Origin: Taudactylus pleione
Lineage: Eukaryota > Chordata > Amphibia > Anura > Myobatrachidae
Assembly (NCBI GenBank): GCA_031769625.1
Contig: JAUIMM010001030.1
Span: 2,280,001 to 2,344,000 of the forward strand
Direction: 5' to 3'
DNA: 64,000 bases
Under the pieces are notes generated by a model. That model was not told the origin of the DNA. It ran no database searches and saw only the letters and a program-made list of their open reading frames with translations. The position numbers and the translations under genes are program-made. Positions 10,322 to 21,962 of the stretch are shown here, piece after piece (the first letter of the stretch is position 1; each line of letters begins with the position of its first letter).

Positions 10322-11169
10322 GGCCCGTGTTCAATTAGTTTTGCACCCGTGATACTTTTTCGCATGCCGCACTTTTCGCTGACTTCGCGTGTTTTAGCCA
10401 CGTGTTTTAGCCGCGGAAATTTATCGGGCGCTCCCCCACTTTTCGCCATATTTAATTCCAAAGGCCGCAAAAACTTGTCCCGGTGAGCCTCAAACAAGCG
10501 AAAAGTGCTGTCAGAGGTGGGGAAATCAGCCTGACACCCCCCATTGGGAATCAGTATAGATGTCCCCAATTTGCCCCCCTTGGAGCTATTTGGGGTACTT
10601 AAGTGCTTTCAATTGCCTCTATATAGCGTCTATGCACAAGTGGTGAAGAATAGCATTAAGCAGTTCTTTATGGATAAAAAAAATAAGTAGTCCTGTCAAG
10701 TTTGGGGTACTTGAAAATGGGTGTAAGCATGGTTTAAAATTGCACCTACAGCAAGGACCTGCAAACAAAACAACACCTCCCCCATACTTACATGCCCCCC
10801 AAAAGTCTATTTTGCTACTTTTTATGTCAGTACCACCACGTTGTACTTTTTCACCTCCATTTTCAAAGTCATTTTTGGGGTGTTCCTCGTTTTTATTTCG
10901 TTTTTTTTTTACGCAGTTATCCTTTGGGGGCTGTCTCAAGGGTGCAGAGTGGTTTTCGCACCTTTGCACCCCAAAATCGCAATTCTGCCCTTTTTTCCGC
11001 CTGCTATTCATAGGCAAATCTTTTTCGCCTATTACATTGCATTGACTTTCCTCATACGCGAAAAGTGGATGGAATTGAATACAGAGATAAGTTTCCGACA
11101 GGCGAAAAGTTGCAATCGGCCATACTTTTTCGCTGATTTGGACTTTTCGATGGCAATTGAATACGGGCC
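10322..11169. mobile_element. Inverted-repeat element with ggcccgt(g/a)ttcaatt ends
   Basis: The left end ggcccgtgttcaattag and the right end in reverse ggcccgtattcaattgc form terminal inverted repeats. Flanking triplets are TCA and TTA, a 3-bp duplication with one change. The interior repeats cttttcgc motifs on both strands. Several overlapping frames are open but none resembles a protein. Confidence 0.65.
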
Positions 11170-11875
11170 TTAGAAGTAAAATAATTAATGTTTGTGGGGG
11201 GGCCCAAGGCAAGTAACTTGTAGGGGCCCCTGCTAATAAAATTACACTATACCACATACATAAGTACCTACCAATTTATATTATTACACACTAAAGTACC
11301 ATCCAGTTCACTTTATGCCAAACGCAGGGCCGTAGCTAGGGTGGTGCGGTCGGTGCCACCGCACACAGCGGAACAGCGCTGAGGGCGAAACACCAGCCGC
11401 CCACCACCTCATCTATCTGTTAGAGTTGGACAGCAGCTGCTGCATGGTCGCGGCGCCCAGCACTGTTTGATTACAGAGAGCCGAAGCCTCCCCCCCTCCT
11501 TTTCACAAAGCATGACTCACCTGAGTCTCCGCCTTCTGAGTCCCGGGAACCTATTGGGATAGGAGAGACATCATTACGTGACGTCCCCCCGCCCAAGGCT
11601 CCCAGAGTTCATGGAGGAGCTGCCTGCTGCTGTGCGCCATGCGGTCGGGCAGGTCAGGCTGGCAAAGAGAGTGCAGCGCTGTGTGGGGAGTCGGACACTG
11701 GATGACAGGACTTGCCAGGTGAGGCCTGGTCCAGTGTTTAAGAGACGGGCGGGCGGTATCTAAGAGCTGTGGCCAGAAGCCTGCCCCTGCCATTGCCACT
11801 CCTAGTGAGTGAGTCACTGGCTGTGAGTGACAGTGAAGGCTGGGTTCTGCTGATTATGTACTGTATTCAGATAAA

Positions 11876-11925
11876 ATATATATATGTATGTATCTGTGTG
11901 TGTGTGTATATATATATATATATGT
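11876..11925. repeat. TA/TG microsatellite
   Basis: Runs of tatatg and gtgtgtgtatatatat. A short ORF over it is spurious. The flank at 11326 carries a hAT-like end (cagggccgtagctaggg). Confidence 0.85.
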
Positions 11926-12206
11926 ACTGGCTTTTTATTAAATATATTTCGTAGGTATTTAATAAGGGTTCTATACATAGATTAACAGAACAACAATAAT
12001 AACTAGATTACACATAATATGGAGCTGCTGCTCTCACCAATCTAATTAAGCTCAAATACGGGCACTATATAAATCATACCCAGTTCATCCATAATATCGA
12101 TTAATTCAGGGTGAGCTGCAGCTCCATATTATGTGAGATTTATTTATTGTTGATCTGGTAATCTGTGTGTAGATATCTTATATATATATTACAAAAAGCC
12201 AAGAGT

Positions 12207-12347
12207 CAGGGCTGTAGCTAGCGTGGTGGTTCGCTTGGTGCCACAACACAGAGCTGCCTTTACACTAGCAAACTTTGGCAGTTGGGTGTGGGGGGGCATC
12301 ATTGCGCTTTTTTGCACAGGGCACCAATATGTCTAGCTCCGGTTCTG
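12207..12347. mobile_element. Possible short hAT-like element
   Basis: Left end cagggctgtagctagcg and right end in reverse cagaaccggagctagac form imperfect inverted repeats. The same type of end occurs at 11326 and 32079-32354. No clear target duplication was found. Confidence 0.4.
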
Positions 12348-13004
12348 GGCAAATGGTAGTACCAACCAGTTCACATTATGCCACACTTTAGTTCCCCCTG
12401 TTCACATTGTGCCACACAGTGCCCCTGATTCACATTATGCATCCCCGCTGCTGCTCACCTCCTTGTGTGCACCATGATGTGCTCCTGCTGATTTTGCTTT
12501 CCTCTGTACTCTGCTGTAAAGCATGTAGACAGAAAGGCTTCTGACTCTCTTAAGCATTGTACATGTAACACAATGCTTAAGGGACTTAGGAGCCTCTCTG
12601 CATGTTGTATCTTTAAACAGGTGCCACTGGGCTCCTGATCTCAGACAGTGGGTGAAACATAAATGTAGAGATGTTCTGCTGCTAATCTGGCACTGGTAGC
12701 ACTTGTGGAATGTTTTAAAAATATGTCAGTCAGCAATGAATAACACCTATGCTCCAGCAAGGAGTATGGAGAGCATGCACTGTTAGGGTTCCCAGAGGAT
12801 TGAAGACTGTAAGATATCCTGAGCAAGGCCTTCTCTGCATTCAGTCTCACATTTGCAACTCCTTCAAGTGCTTTAATTTATGATTTATATTTGTCATGAC
12901 TATTGTGTTTCAACTGTGACTCTGGTGCCTTACATATCAACAATGAAAATAAGCATCAGAGATATAACTACATTTGTCTACAGGGTATATTTATCTACTT
13001 CTGT
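12348..13004. other. Unique-looking DNA, no gene seen
   Basis: Repeats of the phrase 'cacattatgccacac' at 12370-12440 mark a small local duplication. Nothing else was recognised. Confidence 0.45.
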
Positions 13005-13480
13005 ATCTGGGATACCTAGCGTTGCCCGGGTTGAAGAATAACCCTTGAAATACATCTGCAGCCTTAATTTTTTACATTGCAGACCAATATTGGAGAGCAT
13101 GGCATATGAAAATGTGCTTGGAGGAAATGAGTAACTGTCAGTGCAGGTGCAGTGCGACAGTTGATCCTCTGACTCACTCTTCCATTGGAGCTCTGCTTGG
13201 CCCCCACTGGTACCTGTGCCTTCAGATCAGTGTAGTTTTAGGCAGTGGAAGACATCCTGAGCGAACTTACTTAAACCAACATTTCAAATCAAACACCACG
13301 GCCTACTTGGTGGCACCATGTAGACCTCCATGGCCCTGACAAACTTCAAACATAGCCAAAAAAAACTAATCCTGGTTAAACTACACCACCATGCCAAATT
13401 TGGTGGAGCTAGGTACAAAACTCTGGCCATGCATAAAGGATAAACAGACAGAAACACACACTTTCTCGCTTTATATAGTA
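13005..13480. repeat. Interspersed repeat shared with 59725-61680
   Basis: The start (ctgggatacctagcgttgcc) matches 59735 onward, and the end (ctacaccaccatgccaaatt ... aggtacaaaact) matches 61565-61620. Here the two ends lie 0.4 kb apart; in the other copy they are 1.9 kb apart with tandem repeats between them. The element class was not established. Confidence 0.65.
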
Positions 13481-14971
13481 AACAGGTTCCCTATTGTTAG
13501 CTTAAATTATATTGCAACCCCATGGTATGTCAGCTAATCTTTGTTGAAATCTAAAGATTTAAATACAGTACTTTATCAGTTCAAATTCAGTTTCCCCTCA
13601 AATTAACAGTTCTATTTGTTGGTCACTCATAATTCAGGACCTGAGTAGAATATCATATTCAATTTTAGGTCAATGAGATAGCTTTGACCTTCTCCAGTAA
13701 CATGGAGAGAGTGTTTTAGGCCACACTACACTTAGCCTGTAAGTGTGAGGGCCTGGATCATGCTAAGCTGAGCTGAGACCAAGGAGTTTATTCATTAAGC
13801 AAGCCAGCACGTTTAAGAACTAAATAAAAATGGCAATGCTATTAATAGCAAAATCCCCCAAGAGTTCTAGCAGACATGGTCTGACACTATTATTTTAACA
13901 TGCCTAGAAGGTGCAGAGACAGTATACCCAAGTCACGCAAGAACCCAGTTATCTGTGGACTGTGCTGCTCACCTGAAAAGGTGATGGCATCTCAGAATCT
14001 CACCACTACATGGTATAACATGCAAAACACTTTCAGTAGATAAAGTTATATCCATCATTATTTAAAAGTACAGACCTTTAGTTCAACAATTGAAAACTGT
14101 AATGGCCAAATTACCAATCTTAACGTTGGTCCTAATTAATTTGATGTTTTATTTGTGTTTGCAAGACGGCAATAAGTCATTGGAGGAAATTCTCCATATG
14201 CTGCATAACAACAGGGACGTGTGAGAGCATATTTATTTTTCTCTGTATGAGAAAACACCATCTGGCTCTGGAGCTTAGAGGATAGAAATATTAAAGGAAC
14301 TCTAGCAAACGTATAGTGCACTTCAATGCATTCTGAACCATAGAAGTCATTTTGTGGAATATAAAAGGAATAAGAAAACAATATCCTATGATTACACAGA
14401 ACAAAATCCCCAAGAAACCTGGTAGAGAAGAAATTCATTAAAATATGAAAAGAGATTTAGGATACATTACCTTCTTTTCCCATATGATGTTACACAACAA
14501 GCAGTGACCTTTTTGACTTATTTCATTTGAATTCACTTGTACACTGTGTAATCATGGGAGTGTTCATCTAAGGGAAAGTGAAAATTCACAGTTGTTTTTA
14601 AATGGTCACTGTCACTTTTATCTCTTCTCTTTTTTCCACTGGCGATTATAGTTTTGGAATTTTTTTTTTTATCCAGTTCCATTTTTTTACTTTTAATCAT
14701 ATTTGTATCACTTTTATACAAACCCTTCCTTTGTGTTCTTGATCTACAGTATTTCCTAAAATATGTCTCAATTCACATTGAAAGCTACTGCTTCCTTTGC
14801 AGGATTTTGATTTGTTTTCTCATTGAATAAGAAGTTTCTAGTGTACATCTATTCAATTACATGGGGATGGTGTGTGTATTAAACTCACATTCGGTGTACA
14901 GCTGTGATGATTAGTTTCATTTCTTAAAACATAATATCTATTCCAGCAATTAAAATGTGTACTGTAGAAAA
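13481..14971. other. AT-rich DNA, no gene seen
   Basis: Small open frames at 14136-14438 and 14533-14721 show no recognisable protein and biased A/T codons. Confidence 0.5.
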
Positions 14972-14984
14972 AGTCTTGTGATTG

Positions 14985-15235
14985 CAAGATCCCTGGGCTT
15001 ACCACTCCCAGAAAATGCGATGGACAGACTTCCGTTTCCGAGAACGCCGGCCGACCCCGTCCCCGCCCCTTAAATACCTCTACCTGTCAATCAGGCAGAG
15101 GCATAGAAGGGTCTACGTGCGACTACCAGGACCCATTCTGCACACTCACAGAATGAATCCTGCGCACGCGCAGATTCCCGATAATCGGGAATCTGCGATC
15201 AGCAGTGAACTTGCATGCACTGCTGAATCAGGCCC
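14985..15235. mobile_element. Truncated short element of the 43305 family
   Basis: The right end ctgaatcaggccc and an interior with gcgcagattcccgataatcg are shared with 43305-43804 (in reverse) and 62680-63150. The left terminal repeat is missing. Confidence 0.6.
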
Positions 15236-15244
15236 AGTGTTTGG

Positions 15245-16530
15245 ATATATTTTTTCTTGTCTAGATTAGTCCCTTCCTTACAAACACCTGTGATGGACCA
15301 ACACATTGATTTGAGCAACTGCCATTCTGTGTATTACTAATCTGAGAGGCAGGTATGGGAACAGTAGTTGGGGTTATGGTGATCCTTGTAGTGCCATGTT
15401 GTAGGATCCCGGGGTGCCTCCAGGTGAGTTAGTTCTCAATTTAGAAATATATAAATGTATGTGCTATGATCATGTAGCATAAGAAAATACATAAATGTAT
15501 GACCCACAGTGAGTACTATTATCATGTAGCATTAGCACCACAGAGATGCCTTGGTGCGGCTTGATGGCTTGTCATATATTTGCAAATATATGTAACTGAT
15601 ATCTCTGCATTGCTGTTATTATCTAGGATGAGAATCTCATTTGCTGGTTCTTTGCAGTGTGCTGGGGACTTCTGTGTTTTTTCTTGTCTAGATTAGTCCC
15701 TTCCTTACCTGCACCTGTGATAGACTAATAAATTGATTTGAGCAACTGCCATTCTGTGTATTACTAATCTGAAAGGCAGGTATGGGAACAGTAGTTGGAG
15801 AGTATTCTTAAGGTGCATACACACGTAACGATTTTTTGAACGATTTGTCGTTATCGTTAAATCGTTCAAAATAATTGTTCAGTTTGAGTTTTAATGATGA
15901 ACGATAATCACAAATGCGCACTCCCGTTTGTTGTTTGTAGTTATCGTTCATCGGCCATTTCAGACTGTCCAACATGACGATTTTCATTAAGGGAAAGAAC
16001 ATTATTCATTCATCGTTCAAAAAATCGTTCATTACACTTCAAAAAATCGTTCACTACACTTCAAAAAATCGTTCACTTTTTCAAGGGAAAATCTGACAGA
16101 AAATGTGACAGGAAATCGTTGGTTACAAATCATTACATGTGTATGCACCTTTATTCTTGTAGTGCCATGTTGCAGGATCATTGGGTGCATCCAAGTGAGT
16201 TAGCTCTCAATTTAAAAATATATCAAATATATAAATGTATGTGCCATTATCATGTAGCATAAGAAAATACATATATGTATGGGTTCTATTATTATGTAGC
16301 GTTAGGACCACCAAAACAGAGATGCCTTGGCGTGGCTCGGTGGCTTACCATATGTTTGCAAATATCTGTAACTGAGATACTGTATCAGCTTTGCTATTAT
16401 TATGTGGGATGAGAATATCATTTGCTGATCTTTTGCAGTATGTTGGGGACTTCTGTGTTTTTTTAGTCTAGATTAACCCCTTCCTTACAAGCTCATGTGA
16501 TGGACCAATAAATTGATATCAGCAACTGCC
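15245..16530. repeat. Tandem repeat, about 427-bp unit
   Basis: The marker block gtctagattagtcccttcc recurs at about 15259, 15686 and, with changes, 16466. The second interval is longer by the 342-bp element inserted at 15810 and its duplication. The unit contains atatttgcaaatatatgtaac and gtgtgctggggacttctgtg, also found in the 437-bp repeats at 60550-61340, so the two blocks are one diverged family. Confidence 0.85.
15810..16151. mobile_element. Inverted-repeat element nested in the tandem repeat
   Basis: Ends aaggtgcatacacacgtaac and, in reverse, aaaggtgcatacacatgtaa, flanked by direct repeats TATTCTT (15803-15809 and 16152-16158). The interior is built of repeated aaatcgttca and its complement. 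Removing it restores the tandem repeat unit, which supports the boundaries. Confidence 0.85.
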
Positions 16531-18354
16531 ATTCTGTGTGCGATCATAGGGTAACTCAGAAGTTGATAAGTGACTGATCTGCGACCAATGCTGAGTCTTT
16601 TGTACACAGGTGCTTGGTTTTGCGAATCTGTCGGTAGGCGACATACAGAATAAATATATTCACACAAATCTGCATCTCCAGCAACATTAGCGAACAACTA
16701 TGAATCAGGCCTTGGGTTTGCATTTAATTATATTTTATATTGTATATATTTATTTATTTAATAATAAACAACACTGGTCAGACAATATTTTCTCTTGTAT
16801 AGGATAGTAAGTTACATTGTTATATTATGTACAAACAGTGTAATTCGACTTTAACGTTTAGTATTAGCAAGCCAAATCTTTATGTTATCTGTACACTATC
16901 ATAGGGCAAAAATAAACACACTTGTATGTTTGGTGCAAATGCAACTGTTTGTGAGTTGGATACATGTTAAGATGTGTCTGGTTGAACATACCGTGTGCAT
17001 GCAAATATGTTTTTTTTTTATATAAGCATCTTTTCCTACAGATGTTGGAGTGCAACAGCGTCTTCTTCCAGAGGAGCCTCTGTGTGTAAAAGTTACATAT
17101 TTGTGTGCTGTAAATTAAATCAATGCACATTTAGGTGGGTAAACAGGCATTTGAGTATAAAGAAGAATATCTACCACTGAAGTAAAAATGTTGGTAAAAT
17201 TCATATAATTTGTATAGTGAAATTAATATTACTTCAGAGTGTGCTACCATCTCACAAATAAATACATAACTAAAGAGTTGGCATTAATGATATATATGTA
17301 AATAATGCACGTTAAAAAAAACCCACAGACTATCCAATACTGCACATGGACCCACATTTCAAATGAATCTGCATATAGACCTCAGCGCATGTATTTTTTG
17401 TGCTCATGCAAAGTATGTAAATGCATATTGCTGTTTGCTGTCATAGTGAACACAGTAGGCAAAGCACACACTCATACATATGAATGCCACTTCCTTGGCC
17501 TGTAAATCTATGCTCGTGCTTATAGACTGCAGTCTCACCATAAAATACGCATAAGACAAATATTCTTTTCTACATCATAGGTAAGGGTTTCTGGTAAAAA
17601 CGTATGTCTACAATCAGTCAACACCTGCCATATATGACATTGGTACACTAAAAGCTGTAGTACAGCAAAGTAACCAATACACCTGAAGTACCCGACCAGG
17701 AAGATGAGTCTCACCCATATCAGGAGATCTGATATTTCTCATGTTTTCGCTGACTTATACAGTAACAAAATAATTTATATTCAGGCTGGGTAGAAAGCAG
17801 ATAAAAAAATAGAGCGAATATCTCCCAATGAAATTTGTCATGTTGGCAATGAATTATAAAATTGATGCTTGCTTCTAGAGTGTGATATGTTTGTTTAGGG
17901 CCTATAATTATTTTTAGTTCTTAAAATTAATTATTAATATTATTATTATTGCTAATTTTGAGATAAACTGGCTAATGCTCATTGTGGTTTCATCATTAGT
18001 TTTGCCAGTTTGCTTTTCACCAAATGGGATCTATTATATCAAGTCCAGCATTTTTCTTTTATCAATAAATTTGCTATATGGACTGAAGGAATAAAAAGCC
18101 TCATGGAGATCATAGCACATAAAAGGCAAGCTGGATTTGATGTTCTCTCCCTGGCACACAGGGGACAAAATATACTTCACAAAGCACTGTGTAATAAAAT
18201 CAATACAATTACCTGGGATGAAATGGTGTGATCTGGTTCCTGGGCCTCCAATCATCAACACACTACTTGCAAAGTGAATATAGCACGCTGAAAGTGTGTA
18301 GCACTAACACATGCTGTGTCAGGGGAACGGCTGGTTTTCTGCCAATGTTATGAT
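16531..18354. other. AT-rich DNA, no gene seen
   Basis: A fragment ending ctatgaatcaggcctt near 16700 belongs to the gggcctgattca element group. The rest holds no supported feature. Confidence 0.5.
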
Positions 18355-18530
18355 CATGGGCGTAACTACCATAGGTGGAAGGAGAGCAGCTGCTATGGGG
18401 CCCAGGGCTGAGGGGGGCTACCTTTCTTGTCAAAGTTACATGTGTTATGTACATTTTTCACCATTGGGTGGTACATAGGGGCCCTTACAAACTTTTGCTA
18501 TGGGGCCTTCAAAACCTAGTTACGTCCCTG
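18355..18530. mobile_element. Short hAT-like element
   Basis: Ends catgggcgtaactac and, in reverse, cagggacgtaactag; flanking octamers gttatgat and gtcaagat agree at 6 of 8 positions. 176 bp, non-coding. Confidence 0.7.
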
Positions 18531-19232
18531 GTCAAGATAATGTCACCAGAATGTTATAGAAGATGTTTTTATATAATGTAAATTTTATCCTCTTTAGGGG
18601 CCTTTTTTTCAATTATTTATTGCATGGTTATCCCCTGAAAAAAAAACAGGATTCTATTTGCTTTTTTGCCAAATTTCCCTGTGGAATTATCTTCTCTCAA
18701 GCTGATAGACTTTGAGCTTTTTTGCAGGAAGAACAGTGGTAAAAACTTTTTCTATCACCAATGGAGTCATTTATCAGTTTATATTGCTATGTAGGTTGAC
18801 ATGGTACATAGTTGTAGCTGTTTCCAACAATGGGTCATTTAAGTGAATTTTTAAGTCCTCTTCAGCTGAAATATCTCCCATTAATTAATATCAACATAAA
18901 CAGAATTAGGCTGGAGCAGACGGTATGAGCTGACATTATGAATCAGTAAGCTATTGAATCCCTGAACAAGAGCTGGCTATTTGCTTATTTCCATAATAGG
19001 TTTTGGCAAATGAATAACCCTATGGGCTCTGTTATGGGAATAGGAAGAGACGAGTTGAAACCTCAGGCTATCTGGCTATGCGCACTAGAGGAGACATCAT
19101 CTCACTTGATTTGCTATTACTAAATCAGTGACATAAAGTGAGTCCTTGAAGTTTAGCTGAGCATGGGGTTTCTCTGAATTGTAGTTTGCATTAAGGTGAC
19201 TCATGTGTGAAACTATTAGTTTTTAGCCCATT

Positions 19233-19368
19233 TAGTGGCTGTGTTCTGTAATCTGAGCTAATGACTGGAAAGCTGCATATACAGTATATTAAGAGGTAAA
19301 TAGTGGCTGTGTTCTGTAATCTGAGCTAATGACAGGAAAGCTGCATATACAGTATATCAAGATGTAAA
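19233..19368. repeat. Direct tandem duplication, 68-bp unit
   Basis: Two copies beginning tagtggctgtgttctgtaat, with about four differences. Confidence 0.9.
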
Positions 19369-19440
19369 AGCATATTTTCATTATGAAAGTTCCATAACAT
19401 TATCATAGATATCTTTCTAATTATTATTATTATTGTTATT

Positions 19441-20039
19441 TGTGATATCTTGGGGGTAATTAGCTCGGCAGAGGGTGGAGTGGTGCAGTGTTTAGGTGCT
19501 TAATGAGTGTCCACACACAGCTTTCAAGTAAATAAATTATGCTTTACTTTCCAGAATGGAAAGTCAGGAAACGAACAGAAAATAATAAACAACCTAGCCC
19601 CTATTTAGGGCATCTAACTCACTTCTTGAACCCTCTCTACAAGGGTGCAGCTAGTCTGCCAACACAGTCTCTGTGCTTGGTGGTCCTTCCTGCCACACGC
19701 AGGACTGGACACTGACCTCCTGGCCTGCAGCTTCACTGCTTTATGGTCACACAGTCTGAGAGTTTCGTGGTCCCCACTGCCTACTGCAGGTACCCAGGCT
19801 TCCTGGCCCCCAATGGCTCGCTCAGCTTCACTGGGCTCTCTGGCTGCCACAGTCTCACATAGACTGTCTCCCACAGCAGCCTGACTGGTCTGCCTTCTTA
19901 TCAGCCCACACCTGAGCTCTCTCACAAGGCAGCCCTTATGCATCTTCCCACAATGTTTTTCTACTCTGTGTGGGCGGACCTGTCCTGCCCCACACAGAAT
20001 CTGCTGCTCACCAGCACCAACTCTGGTGATACTGCCACA
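19441..20039 (-). repeat. LTR of an LTR retroelement (3' LTR)
   Basis: On the minus strand the block begins TGTGGCAGTATC at 20039 and ends GATATCACA at 19441, with the canonical TG...CA ends and a length of 599 bp. It directly follows a purine run (20040-20053), as a 3' LTR follows a polypurine tract. The partner LTR is not in the window, so this rests on structure alone. Confidence 0.7.
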
Positions 20040-21962
20040 TATCCCCCTCCCCAGCTTGAAACCCCTGGGTTCAGCTATATGGGACGAGGCATTCACATTG
20101 TGAAGTCCCTCTTCATTATTCTCAGAACCATCCACTGGATCCAGGATCATCCAGACTCTGGTCATTTCTGGGGGTCGCATCCTCCAAGTTCCGGAGGTAC
20201 ATTTTCTCCTTACTTTTTTCCTAACTTTATGGTACCAATGGCGGTACTTGCTTTCTTTATGCAGTACTTGAGGCTCACCCTTGGGTACTGCAACAGGCAT
20301 TAAGAACTTGAAGTAATTTTTTCCAAAACATACTTCATCTTTACTCTTGCCACTTAAACCTATTAAAGGCACATCTTTTGGCCAACTTCTACTTGTCACA
20401 TCTTTAATCTTCAGCCTTAAAGCCCTGTATTGGCTACTGGCATACTTTACCGATAGCTCTTTTAAAGAAGAGGAGCTGTCAGTATCTTGAGAGTCATCAG
20501 TATCACAAATTCTGGACCTTGGCTTTTTGTCAACAGACAACGTACTGGAACTGTTATCCTCAGATTCTGGATTCCCGAGTCCACACAGGATACTTGAATA
20601 TTTACTCCTTTGATTCACATAATTTATCTCACAGCTTTGACAGCTATCTGCCACTTCATTAAAGCATAGTTCTCTTGGACTTTCTTGTCCTCTCGATTTT
20701 TGAGCCTTGAAAATCTGATGAACAATTTCAGCATGTTCCACCAGCACAGGTTGAAGTTCACTCTCCACAGAGGTCTTCATTTTCAAATACTGTCTAGCTG
20801 GACTACTTGCTTCAAGCTTCATCATGTGACACCACTCCACTTCCTCAGAGACAAATCCAGCAACACTGCAAATTCCATCCTGCTTGCATGAAGGCATTGT
20901 TTCACATACATAAGTATTATCCTTCACAAGACTCTCAGAATTAGCTTTCTCCAAGGTTCTGCTTTGCCATCCAAAACTGTGTGATTTAGTCACATTCTTA
21001 TCAACACCCGGCAACAAGAGAGTCTCATCCTTTGAAGCCATTACTATCTTCGTAGAATTTTGTACATCCTGTACCTTTACTTCACAGGTTATGCGATCAC
21101 CATCTGTATACATCAATTCTTTATTGTCAACTTCAGACACAGTTTTGCAATCTGGACCTGTGCCCCTTTTGGAGGACTTCATACCCTCAGCTATCACAGT
21201 GATCTGAAAGTCACTGCAAGGAATCTCATCTACTTTTCCAAGACGGACCTTTAGGGAATTTCCCAACTTTGATACTTCTGTCCCTTCTTGTACACTGGTA
21301 TCATTAATGAGGACATCTCTATGATCCCATTGCTGCTGACAGACATAACTCTGAAACATCTTACTTAGTTCCCGCAATTCACTGTTTGTCCACTGCTCAT
21401 CACACAAGACACTCTGCACTGGTATCATATCACTCTGCTTGCCAGCCTTGTCAGGATCAACCTGTAACAATTGCTGCTTGTGTTTATGTACTTCTGCCAC
21501 ACTGGGTTTAGCGAAGAAATCGGATGCAATTTTAGGTCCAGAATCCAACTTCAGAATGTTATTTAACATCCTTTCCTTTTCTGATTTTCCCATTACCATG
21601 TGGAACTTTTTCAGAGCCATAGACAGCTGCTCTTCCAGCTGGGTAATTTTCACCATGGTGCTTTCCATCTTGCTCTCAGATTGCAGAAGATTGCACTCCA
21701 CAACTTCATGTTCAGCAAGTCTCAACTTTTGTACAATTATTTCAGATTCTGCCACATTTAATTCACTTTGCAGTTCTTTGGTACTCCTCTCCACTTGGAA
21801 TCTTGGAAACTGGTTCTGGGTACTTAGCAGACACTTCCCAAGGTTATCACTCTGTTCTTGCAGCTTCCAAGTTGTCACGGCTGCCGACACTTGAGACTCC
21901 TGGGAGGAAGCAGGCCTACTAGGCACAATAAACTGGGGTGGCTTTAGGAATGACTTTTTCAT
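19614..21962 (-). CDS. 782-codon ORF of unknown family upstream of an LTR
   Basis: I do not recognise this protein. The frame is open for 782 codons, remarkable among so many broken genes. Residues about 57-118 have the heptad-like Leu/Glu/Lys spacing of a coiled coil. The middle is polar, with a Ser/Asp tract (DDSQDTDSSSS) near residue 490. A strongly basic stretch (YHKVRKKVRRK) lies near 575. The last ~140 codons lie inside the LTR (19441-20039), so the natural product may end in the LTR or earlier. No signal peptide, membrane segment, zinc finger or polymerase motif is visible, so it is not an evident envelope or Gag. Position just before the polypurine tract suggests an accessory gene. 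The ATG sits at the edge of the neighbouring chromovirus LTR, so the gene may be truncated at its 5' end. Confidence 0.6.
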   Translation of the reverse strand: MKKSFLKPPQFIVPSRPASSQESQVSAAVTTWKLQEQSDNLGKCLLSTQNQFPRFQVERSTKELQSELNVAESEIIVQKLRLAEHEVVECNLLQSESKMESTMVKITQLEEQLSMALKKFHMVMGKSEKERMLNNILKLDSGPKIASDFFAKPSVAEVHKHKQQLLQVDPDKAGKQSDMIPVQSVLCDEQWTNSELRELSKMFQSYVCQQQWDHRDVLINDTSVQEGTEVSKLGNSLKVRLGKVDEIPCSDFQITVIAEGMKSSKRGTGPDCKTVSEVDNKELMYTDGDRITCEVKVQDVQNSTKIVMASKDETLLLPGVDKNVTKSHSFGWQSRTLEKANSESLVKDNTYVCETMPSCKQDGICSVAGFVSEEVEWCHMMKLEASSPARQYLKMKTSVESELQPVLVEHAEIVHQIFKAQKSRGQESPRELCFNEVADSCQSCEINYVNQRSKYSSILCGLGNPESEDNSSSTLSVDKKPRSRICDTDDSQDTDSSSSLKELSVKYASSQYRALRLKIKDVTSRSWPKDVPLIGLSGKSKDEVCFGKNYFKFLMPVAVPKGEPQVLHKESKYRHWYHKVRKKVRRKCTSGTWRMRPPEMTRVWMILDPVDGSENNEEGLHNVNASSHIAEPRGFKLGRGICGSITRVGAGEQQILCGAGQVRPHRVEKHCGKMHKGCLVRELRCGLIRRQTSQAAVGDSLCETVAAREPSEAERAIGGQEAWVPAVGSGDHETLRLCDHKAVKLQARRSVSSPACGRKDHQAQRLCWQTSCTLVERVQEVS
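20040..20053 (-). other. Polypurine tract
   Basis: On the minus strand the run GCTGGGGAGGGGGATA abuts the TG of the LTR, the position at which plus-strand DNA synthesis is primed in LTR elements. Confidence 0.65.

Noticed and set aside
10619..11257. 212-codon minus-strand ORF
   Set aside because: It spans the end of the inverted-repeat element at 10322-11169 and matches no family; overlapping plus-strand frames are equally open.
19614..21962. Host coiled-coil gene exon
   Set aside because: The ORF runs into a TG...CA LTR block preceded by a polypurine tract and starts at the edge of another LTR, which fits a retroelement better; still not excluded.
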